Positions 20,799 to 31,350 of a DNA stretch of 64,000 nt are shown piece after piece. The translations under genes and the position numbers were made by a program. Source of the DNA: Siphonodentalium dalli. Lineage: Eukaryota; Mollusca; Scaphopoda; Gadilida; Siphonodentaliidae. The notes beneath the pieces were generated by a model. The model was given only the letters and a program-made list of their open reading frames with translations. It searched no databases and was not told the DNA's origin. The stretch is from contig CP136066.1 in assembly GCA_032622095.1 (NCBI GenBank), forward strand, positions 146,971,559 to 147,035,558, given 5' to 3'. Each line of letters starts with the position of its first letter. The first letter of the stretch is position 1.

Positions 20799-21683
20799 TT
20801 AAGTGTTCCTGAGTAATTCCGCTTGCTGCATCGAGGTTTGAGACAGAGAGACACCGAGGCTGAAGACTGACTGGAAAACAGTCTGAATGCATCCACTGAC
20901 ATTCAAGACGCGCATGTACTGAGGAATGATGGTTGATATGGTATTGGTTGTCGAAAGCATCCCCTGGTAGATCTTCAGCACCTTGCTTTTGCTGAAGAAT
21001 ACTCTAAGAAGCAACATACAGCAGAACAAAGTCGCTAGTAAGAAAAATCCGATAACATTGAATGCGCCTTGAAAAACTAAATGACAAATGCTCAAAGTGT
21101 CAAATTTCCGAACGGTTCCTGTTTGTGACTGTGAATCGTCTACATCCTCAATCTCCGAATCTGTCTGGGAATAAGACTGATCCTCATAATCTATATCCGG
21201 CATGGCGTAATTTCCTGTATTATATTTGCTTGTAAAATATTTATTTGATGATTTTCCGCGTCTTGTCAGCACTTTCTGATTGTCGTAGTTTTGTTGAGTG
21301 GAGATGAGGTGAGACAAATCACCAACGCACGGCCTGATAACAATTTGTGAGTTATTGCCCTTGATTTTCGCTATCATAGTCAAACTAATATCATGTTCCT
21401 GTGATCTCGTGATGTGCGATCCAAATCTCGATTCGAATACGAATGATGTATCCATGGCAACTATTCCGATATCCAGCATGTGATGTCGCAGAGCAGTCAG
21501 TCTGATGTCATTTTTCCCAAGAAAAACACTTCCGATTTGAATCAGACCGCGTTCGCTCCTATATAGGACCGGGAATTCCGTACTGGGTTTTGTGTCCTGT
21601 TTATTGTCCTTGGCATTAGGCGATTTGCTTTTTCCGAAAAATCCATATAGTGATGAAACAGAATCGAAAGTTGCGCTATCCAT
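20799..21683 (-). CDS. Unrecognised membrane-anchored protein, copy 2 (294 aa)
   Basis: Same architecture as copy 1: soluble N-terminal part, acidic SYSQTDSEIEDVDDSQSQTG linker at about 170-189, one membrane segment with FFLLATLFCCMLLLRVFF, then a conserved tail ending QQAELLRNT. Copy 1 and copy 2 proteins are identical over roughly residues 208-281 apart from one Glu/Gln change at the edge. The most variable stretch is residues 22-27 (NAKDN against IPMDS). Start context is TTCGGGATGG. Many underlying DNA differences are silent or conservative, whereas the sequence beyond the stop codon carries many indels. Family and function unknown. It may be the gene of a multicopy element. Confidence 0.7.
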   Translation of the reverse strand: MDSATFDSVSSLYGFFGKSKSPNAKDNKQDTKPSTEFPVLYRSERGLIQIGSVFLGKNDIRLTALRHHMLDIGIVAMDTSFVFESRFGSHITRSQEHDISLTMIAKIKGNNSQIVIRPCVGDLSHLISTQQNYDNQKVLTRRGKSSNKYFTSKYNTGNYAMPDIDYEDQSYSQTDSEIEDVDDSQSQTGTVRKFDTLSICHLVFQGAFNVIGFFLLATLFCCMLLLRVFFSKSKVLKIYQGMLSTTNTISTIIPQYMRVLNVSGCIQTVFQSVFSLGVSLSQTSMQQAELLRNT

Positions 21684-21749
21684 CCCGAAAGAGTATCAAT
21701 ACTTATCACAAACAATATTTTTTCAATAATGAAATCGAATGTCTCAAAA

Positions 21750-21806
21750 GTCACATATATACTGAAGTAAGTAAGCACATACGTTAAACTGGTTATATGT
21801 AGCGAG
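21750..21806 (-). promoter_or_regulatory. TATA-like block upstream of ORF copy 2
   Basis: CAGTATATATGTGACTTTTG and ACATATAACCAGTTT, at nearly the same spacing from the start as in copy 1. An extra AT-rich ATATTTTTTCAAT insertion lies between block and start. Confidence 0.4.
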
Positions 21807-22099
21807 ATTATCTAAAATGTGTAATTGAATTGAAACACACTGAGCTCTTTAAGTCGGCGATTGCCACGTGAAGGCTGTGAAGTTAAATGTAGCGGTAGTC
21901 AGCTGGATTCGATTAATATTGTATGTGGAGTGTAGAGTTCTTCCCTGCAAAGAGAAACTGGCCATAGATTTCAATCAGCTACTTCTGACCACTGCGAGGT
22001 GTTAATTATTTAATGTTTGGACTTTTGTAGATATATATAGTTCTGGTCATTAGTGTGCGATTACCATGGCAATGAACCCGGGGGAAATCTTTCTTCACG

Positions 22100-22870
22100 G
22101 TTGTGAGCTCCATGTGGCGAATACTGATTAATTAATACAGGTGTTAGCAATCTTCAGGGCGAACTTTATGGATAGGGGTATACAAACCGACGGTAAAAAT
22201 TGCATGTCTATGGATTGTGGTTCCCAAAAATTTCCGAAGATATAAAACGGCCCACCTTCCAGAGACAATGCATAAAGAGACGGGTATCCTGGTTTAAACT
22301 ATCTTTCATCGAGTTGAGTATCTCACATATAACAAACACAGAAGAAAATTGATCGATTTTATTCCGCCAATGAGGACACAAACGGTTAGAGGTTAATAAT
22401 AAAAATGAACATCTGTATATGCCTGGACAATTGTTACCGCGACAAAATCCACTCACATGAGCTGTGTCAAGGGGCTTAGTTTTGCTGTCTGCCCAGGAAT
22501 ATTTTCCCCCAGAAAATAAACATCTCATTTATTGATATTTATCAATGTTTATCGGAATTTTTCATCTGTATATCAATGTCATTTCTGCTTGCATATTATA
22601 ACACTTGTTATGTCGCTTAGTGGAGTCGCTACTGGACATTGGTATACCATATTGTCGACGGCTCGTCTGTTAACCCTGACGAATGAGCTCCATGGGGCGA
22701 ATACTGATCGAAACAGGAGTTAGCCATCTTCAGGGCGAACTTTAAGGATAAGGATATAAAAATCGACTGTAATAGTTGTATGCCTGTGGATTGTGTTTCC
22801 AAAAAAATTGCCAAAGACATAAAACAGCAGACATTCCATAGAAGATGTATAAAGAAACGGGTCTCATGGA
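22100..22870 (+). repeat. Diverged tandem duplication (~580 bp step)
   Basis: GAGCTCCATGTGGCGAATAC, TTAGCAATCTTCAGGGCGAA and GGATTGTGGTTCCCAAAAA (22108-22230) recur in order at 22687-22805. The AAGATATAAAACGGCCCACC part (22238) recurs as AAGACATAAAACAGCAGACA (22815). Open frames across the two copies are not recognisable genes. Confidence 0.7.
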
Positions 22871-22965
22871 TTATCTTTGGCTCTTTAGCTCTCTGTTCAA
22901 CATTCGCCAGTGAAAACGACACATACCAGGCGGGGTCTCTATCGCCATTTAACGTAGAATCTGGG

Positions 22966-23158
22966 AGTGTACACTGGCTCACATCTGGGAGTGTACACAT
23001 GACTCACATCTGGGAGTGTACACATGGCTTACATATGGGAGTGTACACATGGCTCACATCTGGGAGTGTACACATGGCTCACATATGGGAGTGTACACAT
23101 GGCTCACATCTGGGAGTGTACACATGGCTCACATCTGGGAGTGTACACATGGCTCATG
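22966..23158 (+). repeat. 25-bp minisatellite
   Basis: About eight copies of GGCTCACATCTGGGAGTGTA plus CACAT, starting CTGGGAGTGTACACTGGCTC. Adjacent copies differ only in CATCT/CATAT and a few bases. The long open frame through it exists because 25 bp cycles frame without creating stops. Confidence 0.9.
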
Positions 23159-23309
23159 GCTCAAAATGTGGACTCGATCCTATAATGGGTTTATGCCCTC
23201 TCTACCCGAGTCAAATATCCTCAAAAAATGACCAAAGCCCGAATGTTGAACAGCTCTCTGTTCAACATTCGCCAGTGGAAACCACACATGTCAGCCAGGG
23301 GCTCTATGG

Positions 23310-23422
23310 TGAATGAAAGTACCATCTGGGAGTGTACATATCTCTCTCTCTAAAGTACCATCTGGGAGTGTACATATCTCTCTCTCTAAAGTACCATCTG
23401 GAAGTGTACATGTCTCTCTCTC

Positions 23423-23475
<53 letters not shown>

Positions 23476-23478
23476 ACA
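23310..23478 (+). repeat. 36-bp minisatellite and CT microsatellite
   Basis: Three copies of AGTACCATCTGGGAGTGTAC followed by ATATCTCTCTCTCTAA, then a (CT)n run to 23475. The CTGGGAGTGTACA core is the same as in the 25-bp minisatellite, so one probably seeded the other. Confidence 0.85.
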
Positions 23479-23479
23479 C

Positions 23480-23830
23480 ATTCAAGAACAGTTTTGATCC
23501 CCGGAACAGACAGTCACGTTCGATAGTTTGAATCTTACAGCAGGTAATACCACTACTTCAAAATAAGATAGTCAATGACTATGGAGTGCTCACCTGACTT
23601 TAAAGACTGAGAAGACTGGGACTTTGGTGACTACAATAGTCAGTAGTTGTCAAATCACTTAAAACAAGTAGTTATAAACAGAAAAATAGCTAGAGGTCGG
23701 TCTTCTTTGGCAGGCAAGAGGCAGATGGTGTTTAACTTGAAATTTCCAACTGCAAAACCCCTGACTTATAGCCAGTCGACTCCCAACTGGACCAAACTAT
23801 ACATATTACAACTGGTACTTCAAGCTCTCT
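23480..23830 (+). repeat. Dispersed segments shared with 19.7 and 45.1 kb
   Basis: GATCCCCGGAACAGACAGTC as at 19672. ATAGTCAATGACTATGGAGT and GACTGAGAAGACTGGGACTT (23570-23630) recur diverged at 45068-45135. No gene. Confidence 0.6.
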
Positions 23831-24342
23831 AACTGTTGGAAATTTCCAATATGACATCCCTCACAAAGTTAGAAATATTCTAAATGTGGCGATTTGTTGG
23901 TCTAATTACAACATATTTTTCGCTGAATAACAAAGTTGGGGGTCAAAACCAGAAACCCCCCCCCCCCCCCCATTAGCCACCCCCCCCCCAAATCAAGTGG
24001 TTAGCTTATAAATCAAGCTAACAATCCATATAAATGGGGTAAATCTCCTATATCTGCCACTATTTGAACCAAATGTAAAACCCAATCTATGAGATCCATT
24101 GATCTTGTAATTTCAAAGGGTATGTTTTAGGAGATGAAGTGAACTAATTTTGCTCAAAACTAGGTACAACATTATTAGTTATCAGCAATCCACCACTGAT
24201 AATTGTTCTATGAAATTATCAGCATAATAAATAAGACACATCATTAGCATAGCTGAAAACAGTTAATGGCCCATAATGCTATATATAAAATGTTGTAACA
24301 TCTGTCCAGTATACAGCTACAAGAACAAACATCATGGCTCAT
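23831..24342. other. No gene; C homopolymers
   Basis: C runs at 23957-23990, otherwise AT-rich sequence with no supported feature. Confidence 0.5.
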
Positions 24343-24830
24343 TTAAAGGTACTCAACCCGATAAAACTCCTCTCAATTACTATTTCAATGGCTTCGGGGG
24401 TCAAAAATATTTGATTCGAGTCGAGGAAGTCACCCATCAAAGCTCAGATTTGTTAGATATCGATTTTAGAAATCTATTATTTTTCATTATCGGGAATTCT
24501 TTCTGGCCCAGAAGACAATCAAAAATTCGTTATTATTACCCACTTGATTATAGAGTTATCCATCCTTGTCTGTTTGAATAGAATTTTGGCGTAAAATCTC
24601 GAGCAGGTTACCAAATTGACGGCAGTTATCAGTACTCATCTCGAGAACATAAGAATTTTCAAAAATCAATATCTAATAACTCTGAGCTTTGTTTGATGGG
24701 TTCCTCGACTCGAATCAAATATTTTTTACCCCCAAAGCCAAAGAAATAGTAATATAGGACCCTCTGATCGGATTGTTGTTGTTGGAATCTGTTGAGATGG
24801 GGACCCTCTTTACGGGTTGAGTACCTTTAA
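24343..24830 (+). mobile_element. TTAA MITE family B, complete copy
   Basis: A 480-bp element between TTAA at 24343-24346 and 24827-24830. Ends AGGTACTCAACCCG and, inverted, AGGTACTCAACCCG are perfect. The inverted similarity continues inside (TTTGATTCGAGTCGAGGAA, GCTTCGGGGGTCAAAAATAT). No coding capacity. Other members are at 60203-60674 and, truncated, at 28380-28669. Confidence 0.9.
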
Positions 24831-25339
24831 ATTGAAATGAATGAGAAAGATAACCATTCTCCCAATAAATCTCTTATTTGTTTATCAAACAGTATCAAGA
24901 TAACATCATCTGTAATTACCATCACATAACACATGCGAGATACTGGCATGAGTTGACTTATTAAGCATATTGTTGATATTAAGATTATTGTTGACAGTGA
25001 GTCATGACTTGTCAAACAAATTTAGTTTCATTGGGAATGTGAAATAAGAAGGTAATATGAATGTTTGACTCTTCAAAAGGCAAGGGTAAACTGTCTGTTC
25101 CTATATAATTTTTTCTCCCAGACCCTGGACTGTTTGCAACCAAATTTGTTGTGGTGATTCGGGGTGCCCCAGTGGATGTTATAATGGCGATAGTTTTTTT
25201 TTAATTAAGATTGAAAAAAGAAAATTAACTCAAATTAAAAAAAATAGTAGAAATTGTGTACTATTTAAAAAAAATATTATTTTCATTGTTTTATTTTTGG
25301 TTAAATTGAGCAAGCAGTTCAATAAAAAAATATATTTGG
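24831..25339. other. No gene; dispersed repeat fragment
   Basis: TTTTTTCTCCCAGACCCTGG to GTTATAATGGCGATAG (25106-25192) recurs diverged at 44790-44875. Otherwise AT-rich. Confidence 0.5.
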
Positions 25340-25750
25340 AGTTATGTCCCTGACTCCGCTCATATTTGACACAGTGACCTCATTTGAACAAATCTGAACC
25401 CTAGTCACCCAAGGACCCTTCATTCCAAATATGAACCCATTCGGACCGATGTTATTTGAGAAGAAGTCGTTTTAAGAATTACTATGGGAGGAAAGAGTTA
25501 TGGCCCTGGCTTCGCAACTATTTGACCCAGTCATCTCATTTGAACAAATCTGAATGTGAGTCACCTAGGAAACAACCACACAAAAAATGAACCCATTCGG
25601 TCTTATGGTTCCGATGAAGATGTTTAAAGAATTGATGACGGGCGGATGGACGCACGGGCGGACGGACAGATGGACGGACGGACGGACGGACGACGAACGA
25701 GGAGTGATGACTATAGCTCCACCAGAGACTTCGTCTCAGGTGAGCTAAAA
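25340..25750 (+). repeat. Bivalve-type repeat ending GGTGAGCTAAAAA
   Basis: Contains TTGAACAAATCTGAATGTGA, a GACGGACGG run (25660-25690) and ends ACTTCGTCTCAGGTGAGCTA. The same block recurs at 48.0-48.37 and 48.8-49.34 kb. I associate this ending with abundant bivalve repeats; class uncertain. Confidence 0.75.
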
Positions 25751-25753
25751 ATG

Positions 25754-25880
25754 GACGACAGTGCCAACCAACCAAAACTCGCGGTGTGACTCAGTCGAAC
25801 GTTTTAGCCAATCAGAGGATAGTCGCGTGGAGTATTTAATGGGAAACGTGCGTGGGAGGCCACGTCGTACTATTATATAT
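25754..25880 (+). repeat. Copy of the CCAACCAACCAAAACTCGCG segment
   Basis: Matches 19784-19873 with few substitutions (TTTAGCCAATCAGAGGATAG against TTTAGCCATTCGGAGGATAG). It ends in TATATATATAACTAGCGG, where the next element starts. Confidence 0.7.
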
Positions 25881-27160
25881 ATAACTAGCGGCTTTTCGAA
25901 TTCCCGATGGGAAATTCGTGTACTTCCATATAATTAAAGGTTTGTAATGATTCTCGTTTTACATGTATTGCGCTTCACCACTATCTATTTCTTCTTCTCT
26001 TTTCCTATTTCTCGCGTTGATGCTACTTTTATGTTTTTATTTTTATGGTGTACTCCTGTTTGTTTGTTTTCACTGTCATCCGTAGTTGACCAAAGTCTCA
26101 GGTACTGTGTTTCTCTGGTACTTTGTGCACAAGTACTTTTCCCAGTGAATGTTTGAAGTCACGTTATATCTCGGAAAATTCAATTTACATGACTAAATAG
26201 TAGCATATGATTGCCCCTATACTTCTGAACTATGAGACTGCTTCAATGATTGAATACCAATAGGTATTTTGTACACGCACCAAGAAGATGGACACCTCTG
26301 CCAAATTACAGACATTGTAAGTTGTATCACAATGCAGACAAAACAATTGAGTGCACAAATAGTCATACTATTTTTCTTGATATAAACGGTAAATATTATT
26401 CCATGCTCACATACAAGATACGATTGAGTTAGTTGTACGTACGTTTTACGATATAATTATAGCGTCGCCATGAGTAAACTATTCGCTCCAAAACTCAAAT
26501 GGCGCGTTGATACTCCAAATAACATCCACTCATTAAAAAGTTTTATCCCCATGTTTGATTTTTGGAGTATTTTTTCACCTTTCGTTTTCGGTGGAATTTA
26601 CATATTTGGACCCACCTGAATGCGAGCTCTCCGTTGGGCAGGTTGCTTATATAGTAGAACGCTCAAATTTTGGAAAATTATCTACGGTATATCAAAATAC
26701 CTGCTCCTGCATTAGCTCACTCTTTCATTGGCCCGTTTCGATTTGGCGGGGGAAATAGGTTAGTGATACAGCACTTAACTATTCTCATTTACCTTATAAA
26801 GCCTCGCAACGAGTAAACCTTCGCTTTAGGGCGATTGAAACAGACATGACTAAGTTGCGCCTGGAAACTAGCTATCACATCTACTTATAAAAAAATTTTT
26901 ATCTTGATGTCTGATTTTTTGACAAATTTCCCCCCTTTGATTTTCGTTGAAATTTGCCAAAAGTTTGAACCCACCCGAAGCTATGTCGCTTTTGGGCAGG
27001 TTGCTTTTATAGTAAAGTGGTCAAACTTTGGTATCTTACCTACATTATACCGCCGTATCTGCTACTGCATTAACCGTGCTCATTAATTAGCCCGTTTGGA
27101 TTTGGCGCTATAAATAGATAATTTTTTGTCCCTGTCGCAGGTCGGTAACCGTAGGGCCAA
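25881..27160 (+). repeat. ACTAGC-type element with two ~340-bp modules
   Basis: Starts ACTAGCGGCTTTTCGAATTC. Two diverged modules, about 26465-26770 and 26805-27115, share GAGTAAACYWTTCGCT, GGCAGGTTGCTTWTATAGTA and TTAGCCCGTTTSGATTTGGC. Reading frames in the modules are 60-67 codons and not convincing as protein. Confidence 0.55.
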
Positions 27161-27420
27161 AAACTAACAAGTGGTATATTCGGGTCCGTATCACTCTTCC
27201 CATTCGGAACATGCAATAACAAATTCACAGCGCTGACTTTGTTTGTTTGTTTGTTTGTTTTTTTTTGTGTGTGCTAAATCTGACGTTTACATCCGCCACC
27301 GGTCTACCTGGTCCCACCACCCGGTCTGGTCTCACCACCCCGGCATGGTTCCACCACCTTCCCGGGCCTGGTCTTACCGTATCAGGCGCTCCAGCTCCTC
27401 CATTAGCCATTTTCCTCCAT
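27161..27420. other. No gene; (GTTT)n run and C/G-rich patch
   Basis: A GTTTGTTTGTTTG run at 27240-27265 and a CCACC/GGTC-rich patch at 27295-27380 that looks like short internal repeats (GGTCTNACCACC). Confidence 0.5.
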
Positions 27421-27760
27421 TAGGGAGAGATATTTATTATTTTGGACATTCAGGGGCCCGGTAACTCTGTCAATTATAGTCCGATTTACAAAATGTTCAC
27501 GGCATCGTTATCGGAGTAAAATGGAGACTATGACATGTAAGTTTGGTCGCAATCGGAGAGAATTTATTTTTTACGACTTTGAACACCCCTCCCCGTGTAA
27601 TAATCGGACAACGTTCTCAATGCCTTAACGGCCGATTCCCGTAGGAGTTGTACATGCACAGAAAATTTCAGCATTCTACATTTAACGGTTCCTGAGATAT
27701 AAGGGAGCAAAAATAGTCAGAAAAATAATAATAATAATAGTAAGAATAATAGAGAAAAAT
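27421..27760 (+). repeat. Dispersed repeat with an (ATA)n tail
   Basis: GTAAGTTTGGTCGCAATCGG is shared with the modules of the 7.5-10.6 kb element. It ends CCTGAGATATAAGGGAGCAA then AATAATAATAATAATAG, which resembles a retroposon tail. Confidence 0.5.
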
Positions 27761-28379
27761 GGAGAAAAGTAAAAGGGCGATAACTCTGCAAATAAACGGT
27801 GTGCCCAAATTCTGACGCCTATATTTTCAGTAGCTCTTAGATGCCTACATTCCCAAGAATTTTCCCGTTCCCAGTCCCATTATTTTTCTCAGTATGTCCA
27901 ATTAAACGGTAAAACGCCTCAACAGAAATACAATATACTCCCATATTAAAATATGGAAGTATAATAATGGCGAAAACCCTGTTTATCGATGGAAATAGGA
28001 TGTATATCGGAATGATTCGGACTATCGAACGAGTAGCGTTGATAGACTAAGAGAACGTTCATAACGACCACGACTCAATCGCAAGTGGGAAGTTTTCCAT
28101 GGTGGGTAGTAACCTATAGTTGGACTGCGCATTATCACGGCAAAATTAATATCAAGCAGATGCGAAATCGTGGCGTATCATTGGTTACCTTCTCTTGTGA
28201 CGGAATAGCAGTCGTGTGTATACGTTAAAATCGTAGGGTAGTCGATCACCTGGTTAATCAAAAACCCTGACCTAGGAACAACCCACGATATCCTCATCTG
28301 CGACGACATCGCAATCGTGTGAACAGACTATTCACGACTTTTTTCGGCTCGATTCCTCCACTTAAAATTGAATCGTGGA

Positions 28380-28669
28380 GGACAAATCACGGACAAATTG
28401 CGGGTGTAAGATGGATAACTCTAAAATCAAGTGGTTATTATTAAAAATAATAACCACTTGATTTTAGAGTTATCCATCTTACACCCGCAATTTGTCCGTT
28501 TGAGACGGGAAGTGGCCCACATCTCCAAAAATTAACACATTTCAAAAATCGATATCTGATCACTCTGAGCTTTGAAGGGTGGGTTCCTCGACTCGAATCA
28601 AATATTTTTTACCCCCGAAGCCAAAGAAATAGTAATTTATGGGTGCTTAATCGGATCGAGTACCTTTAA
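28380..28669 (-). mobile_element. TTAA MITE family B, rearranged copy in unit 3
   Basis: The right half matches other family B members (TTCCTCGACTCGAATCAAAT, CGAGTACCT and TTAA at 28666-28669). The left half is replaced by a perfect hairpin (28389-28499) made from the TGGATAACTCTAAAATCAAG part of the same family. Its insertion point in the duplicated unit is clear from comparison with units 1 and 2. Confidence 0.75.
28389..28499. repeat. Perfect 54-bp-arm hairpin
   Basis: Arms 28389-28442 and 28446-28499 are exact inverse copies around a three-base AAA centre. Left arm begins ACGGACAAATTGCGGGTGTA and ends GGTTATTATT. This exactness is unusual among the old repeats here. Confidence 0.95.
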
Positions 28670-29347
28670 CTAAGACTGGGAACAGATGTGACGATTTGAG
28701 CTTCAATTATTTCAACCAAGCACGTACATTCGAGTGCTCATTGGAGTGGGAGATATAGCGAACTGCAGTTATTTGTTAATCTGTATACATTTAATAAAAC
28801 AAAAAATAAATTAAGACATAATTAACTTTATCACATAATAAGCCACTAAACCCGGTCTCATATTTTTTAGTAAGACACACGTGTATTATCGGCACACGCA
28901 GTAACGTAAGAGCTTAGCGAATTGATATCGATCAATGTTATTATTATGTTAATTAGAATATAATTATGATATTCAATTTATGTAATTTGTTACTTAGTGT
29001 TGACTGTGAGATAAATATGACGATACGGTTGGTTGAACAATTTTGTCAACATAAACAGACACATTTAAAATGGAAACATATTTTTTCTTGAAGGTGGCTT
29101 TACTTTTTCTTTGGTTATGTTAAGGAAATCAATATTAACTTTAACCCCAGCCGTTTCGATGTCGTTTTTCGTTGCTAAAATGTGATTATGTTATAAAAAT
29201 GATCTCAAATGCGTCAAAATTATATACAAATATGTATTAACCACGTCCACTAAATTCGATTCGAGCTTCTCTAAAGCTCGGCTCGAATCGAAGTTAGTGC
29301 ATTCGGTTAATAAATTTCGTATAGAATTGCGACTCATTATACATCAT

Positions 29348-30217
29348 TTAAGAGTCTCTGAGTAATTCCGCTTGCTGCATCGAGGTTTGAGACAGAGATA
29401 CACCGAGGCTGAAGACTGACTGGAACATAGTCTGAATGTATCCACTGACATTCAAGACGCGCATGTACTGAGGAATGATGGCTGATATGGTATTGGTTGT
29501 CGAAAGCATCCCCTGGTAGATCTTCAGCACCTTGCTTTTGCTGAAGAATACTCTCAGAAGCAGCATACAGCAGAACAAAGTCGCTAGTAAGAAAAATCCG
29601 ATAACATTGAAGGCGCCTTGAAAAACTAAATGACAAATGGTCAAAGTGTCAAATTTCCGAACAGTTCCTGTTTGTGACTGTGAATCGTCTACATCCTCAA
29701 TCTCCGAATCTGTCTGGGAATAAGACTGGTCCTCATATTCTACATCCGGCATGGCGTATTTTCCTGTAGAATATTTGCTTGATGATTTTCCGCGTCTTGT
29801 CAGCACTTTCTGGTTGTCGTAATTTTGCTGAGTGGAGATGAGTTGAGACAGATCACCAGCGCACGATCTGATAATAATTTGTGAGTTATTGCCCTTGGTT
29901 TTCGATATCATAGTCAAACTAATATCATGTTCCTGTGATCTCGTGATGGGCGATCCAAACCTCGATTCGAAAACAAATGATGTATCCATGGCAACTACTC
30001 CGATGTCCAACATGTGACGTCGTAGAGCGGTCAGTCTGATGTCATTTTTCCCAATAAAAACACTTCCGATTTGAACTAGACCGCGTTCGCTCCTATATAG
30101 GACCGGGAATTCCGTACTGGGTTTTGTGTCCTGTTTACTGTCCATGGGAATTGGAGATTTGCTTTTTCCGAAAAATCCGTATAGTGATGAAACAGAATCG
30201 AAAGTTGCGCTGTCCAT
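29348..30217 (-). CDS. Unrecognised membrane-anchored protein, copy 3 (289 aa)
   Basis: Third intact member. Architecture is as in copies 1 and 2. It is shorter because five residues are missing after the GKSS of residues 143-146 (SKYSTGKY where the others have NKYVTSKYNTGKY or similar), an in-frame loss. In the tail it differs from copies 1 and 2 by Ala for Thr in NTISAIIP, Tyr for Cys in NVSGYIQ and Met for Val in TMFQSV. The N-terminal 21 residues are identical in all three. Start context is TTCGCGATGG. A family B MITE lies downstream of the stop in this unit but does not touch the coding sequence. Function unknown. Confidence 0.7.
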   Translation of the reverse strand: MDSATFDSVSSLYGFFGKSKSPIPMDSKQDTKPSTEFPVLYRSERGLVQIGSVFIGKNDIRLTALRRHMLDIGVVAMDTSFVFESRFGSPITRSQEHDISLTMISKTKGNNSQIIIRSCAGDLSQLISTQQNYDNQKVLTRRGKSSSKYSTGKYAMPDVEYEDQSYSQTDSEIEDVDDSQSQTGTVRKFDTLTICHLVFQGAFNVIGFFLLATLFCCMLLLRVFFSKSKVLKIYQGMLSTTNTISAIIPQYMRVLNVSGYIQTMFQSVFSLGVSLSQTSMQQAELLRDS

Positions 30218-30271
30218 CGCGAAAGAGAATCAATACTTATCACAAACAGTAATGAAATCGAACGTCTCAAA

Positions 30272-30325
30272 AGTCACATATATACCGCAGTAAGTAAACA
30301 CACAAGTCAAACTGGTTATAGATAG
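30272..30325 (-). promoter_or_regulatory. TATA-like block upstream of ORF copy 3
   Basis: GGTATATATGTGACTTTTGA and CTATAACCAGTTTGAC at the same relative positions as in copies 1 and 2. Shared identity ends about 40 bp further upstream. Confidence 0.4.
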
Positions 30326-30340
30326 CGAGATTATCTAAAA

Positions 30341-31350
30341 AGTAGCTATTATACGTAGGACACAAAGTCCAATTTCTTTATATATATTGATGACCCACTA
30401 TGAGGCGTGGATAATTACTAACATGTGTGTTCGTGTTTACACTGATGTCACACATGCGGTCATGTAACAGCGGTGGCCAGTGTTCTTATGTTGCGTGACA
30501 CGTCCGAAGGGCGGTGTAAGTGGTGACCAGATGCATAATACGAACTTTAGGCCAAACTAAAAAGTGTGTATGTTAGACCACACCTTGTCAAGAAAAATCA
30601 CCCTACTCACTGCCCTACTGGGAAAAAATATTTAGCAGCCTGAATAGAAATGTTATTTTATTTCCATCCATATCTTCGTTTCATGAAAATGTTATGTATG
30701 ATTTCTCTTAAAGTTATCAGTTCCTATGAAGAAATATAAACTGTCTTGAACAATTGGGATGTAAGATAATAGATTTATCTGATTTAATTATATGTCTTAA
30801 ATAAGAAATAAATATTGGACAACCTATACCTAAACAAACAGTTTGCATTATTGCAAGAGAAAGGAGCAACAAAGATTTTAACCATAGCGGCCTTACTCCC
30901 ACGGGGTGTGTACTGTGTAATTAATCACAATGATCATATATATGCATCGATATTATCAGGTTAATTGGAGTTTGCTGGTGCATGGTGTGTTGAGGCGAGT
31001 GCGTGAAGTGAATTATGGTTGATTGGGGTATAACGTCGTTTTAGCAATAAAGCCATATCATAGTTAATTATGAATGTAAAGTTGTATTTGTGCATAGAAA
31101 TTCAGATTTTATTATCAGAAATACGTCATTGAATACCGTACACCAGTGTAGATGACTAAATATGGAAATCATCTTTTTAATGGTGGCGCGATGCCAGTTC
31201 TGATCACCTGGAAAATTTACGGCTCGAGTTCTCTAAAAACTGGAATAAAAATGCTATATTGGTTCCAGCTAAAAAAAAATAATAAGACAATATATTGTTG
31301 AAATATATATATGAACGCCAGCGCAGAGCAGCCACCTTCCACTTTACATG
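30341..31350. other. No gene recognised
   Basis: AT-rich. A 61-codon hydrophobic open frame (30717-30902, minus) matches nothing I know and is not called. Confidence 0.5.

Larger units (their letters stand above)
19872..21885 (-). repeat. Duplicated unit 2 carrying the 294-codon ORF
   Basis: Homologous to 12300-14400. It lacks the CACGACTCAATCGC part present in units 1 and 3 and starts at the GAGAGTAAAAAATAATATCA neighbourhood. The downstream hairpin (CACTAAATTAATTCGAGC / GCTCGAATGGAATTTAGTG, about 20697-20747) is in the same orientation as in unit 3 and opposite to unit 1. Confidence 0.75.
28000..30340 (-). repeat. Duplicated unit 3 carrying the 289-codon ORF
   Basis: Homologous to unit 1 from TGTATATCGGAATGATTCGG onward. 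A family B MITE fragment with a perfect hairpin (28380-28669) interrupts it. The downstream hairpin at about 29248-29300 (CACTAAATTCGATTCGAGC / GCTCGAATCGAAGTTAGTG) has the unit 2 orientation. Confidence 0.75.

Noticed and set aside
22780-23316. 178-codon plus-strand frame
   Set aside because: Runs through the 25-bp minisatellite; no motif outside it.
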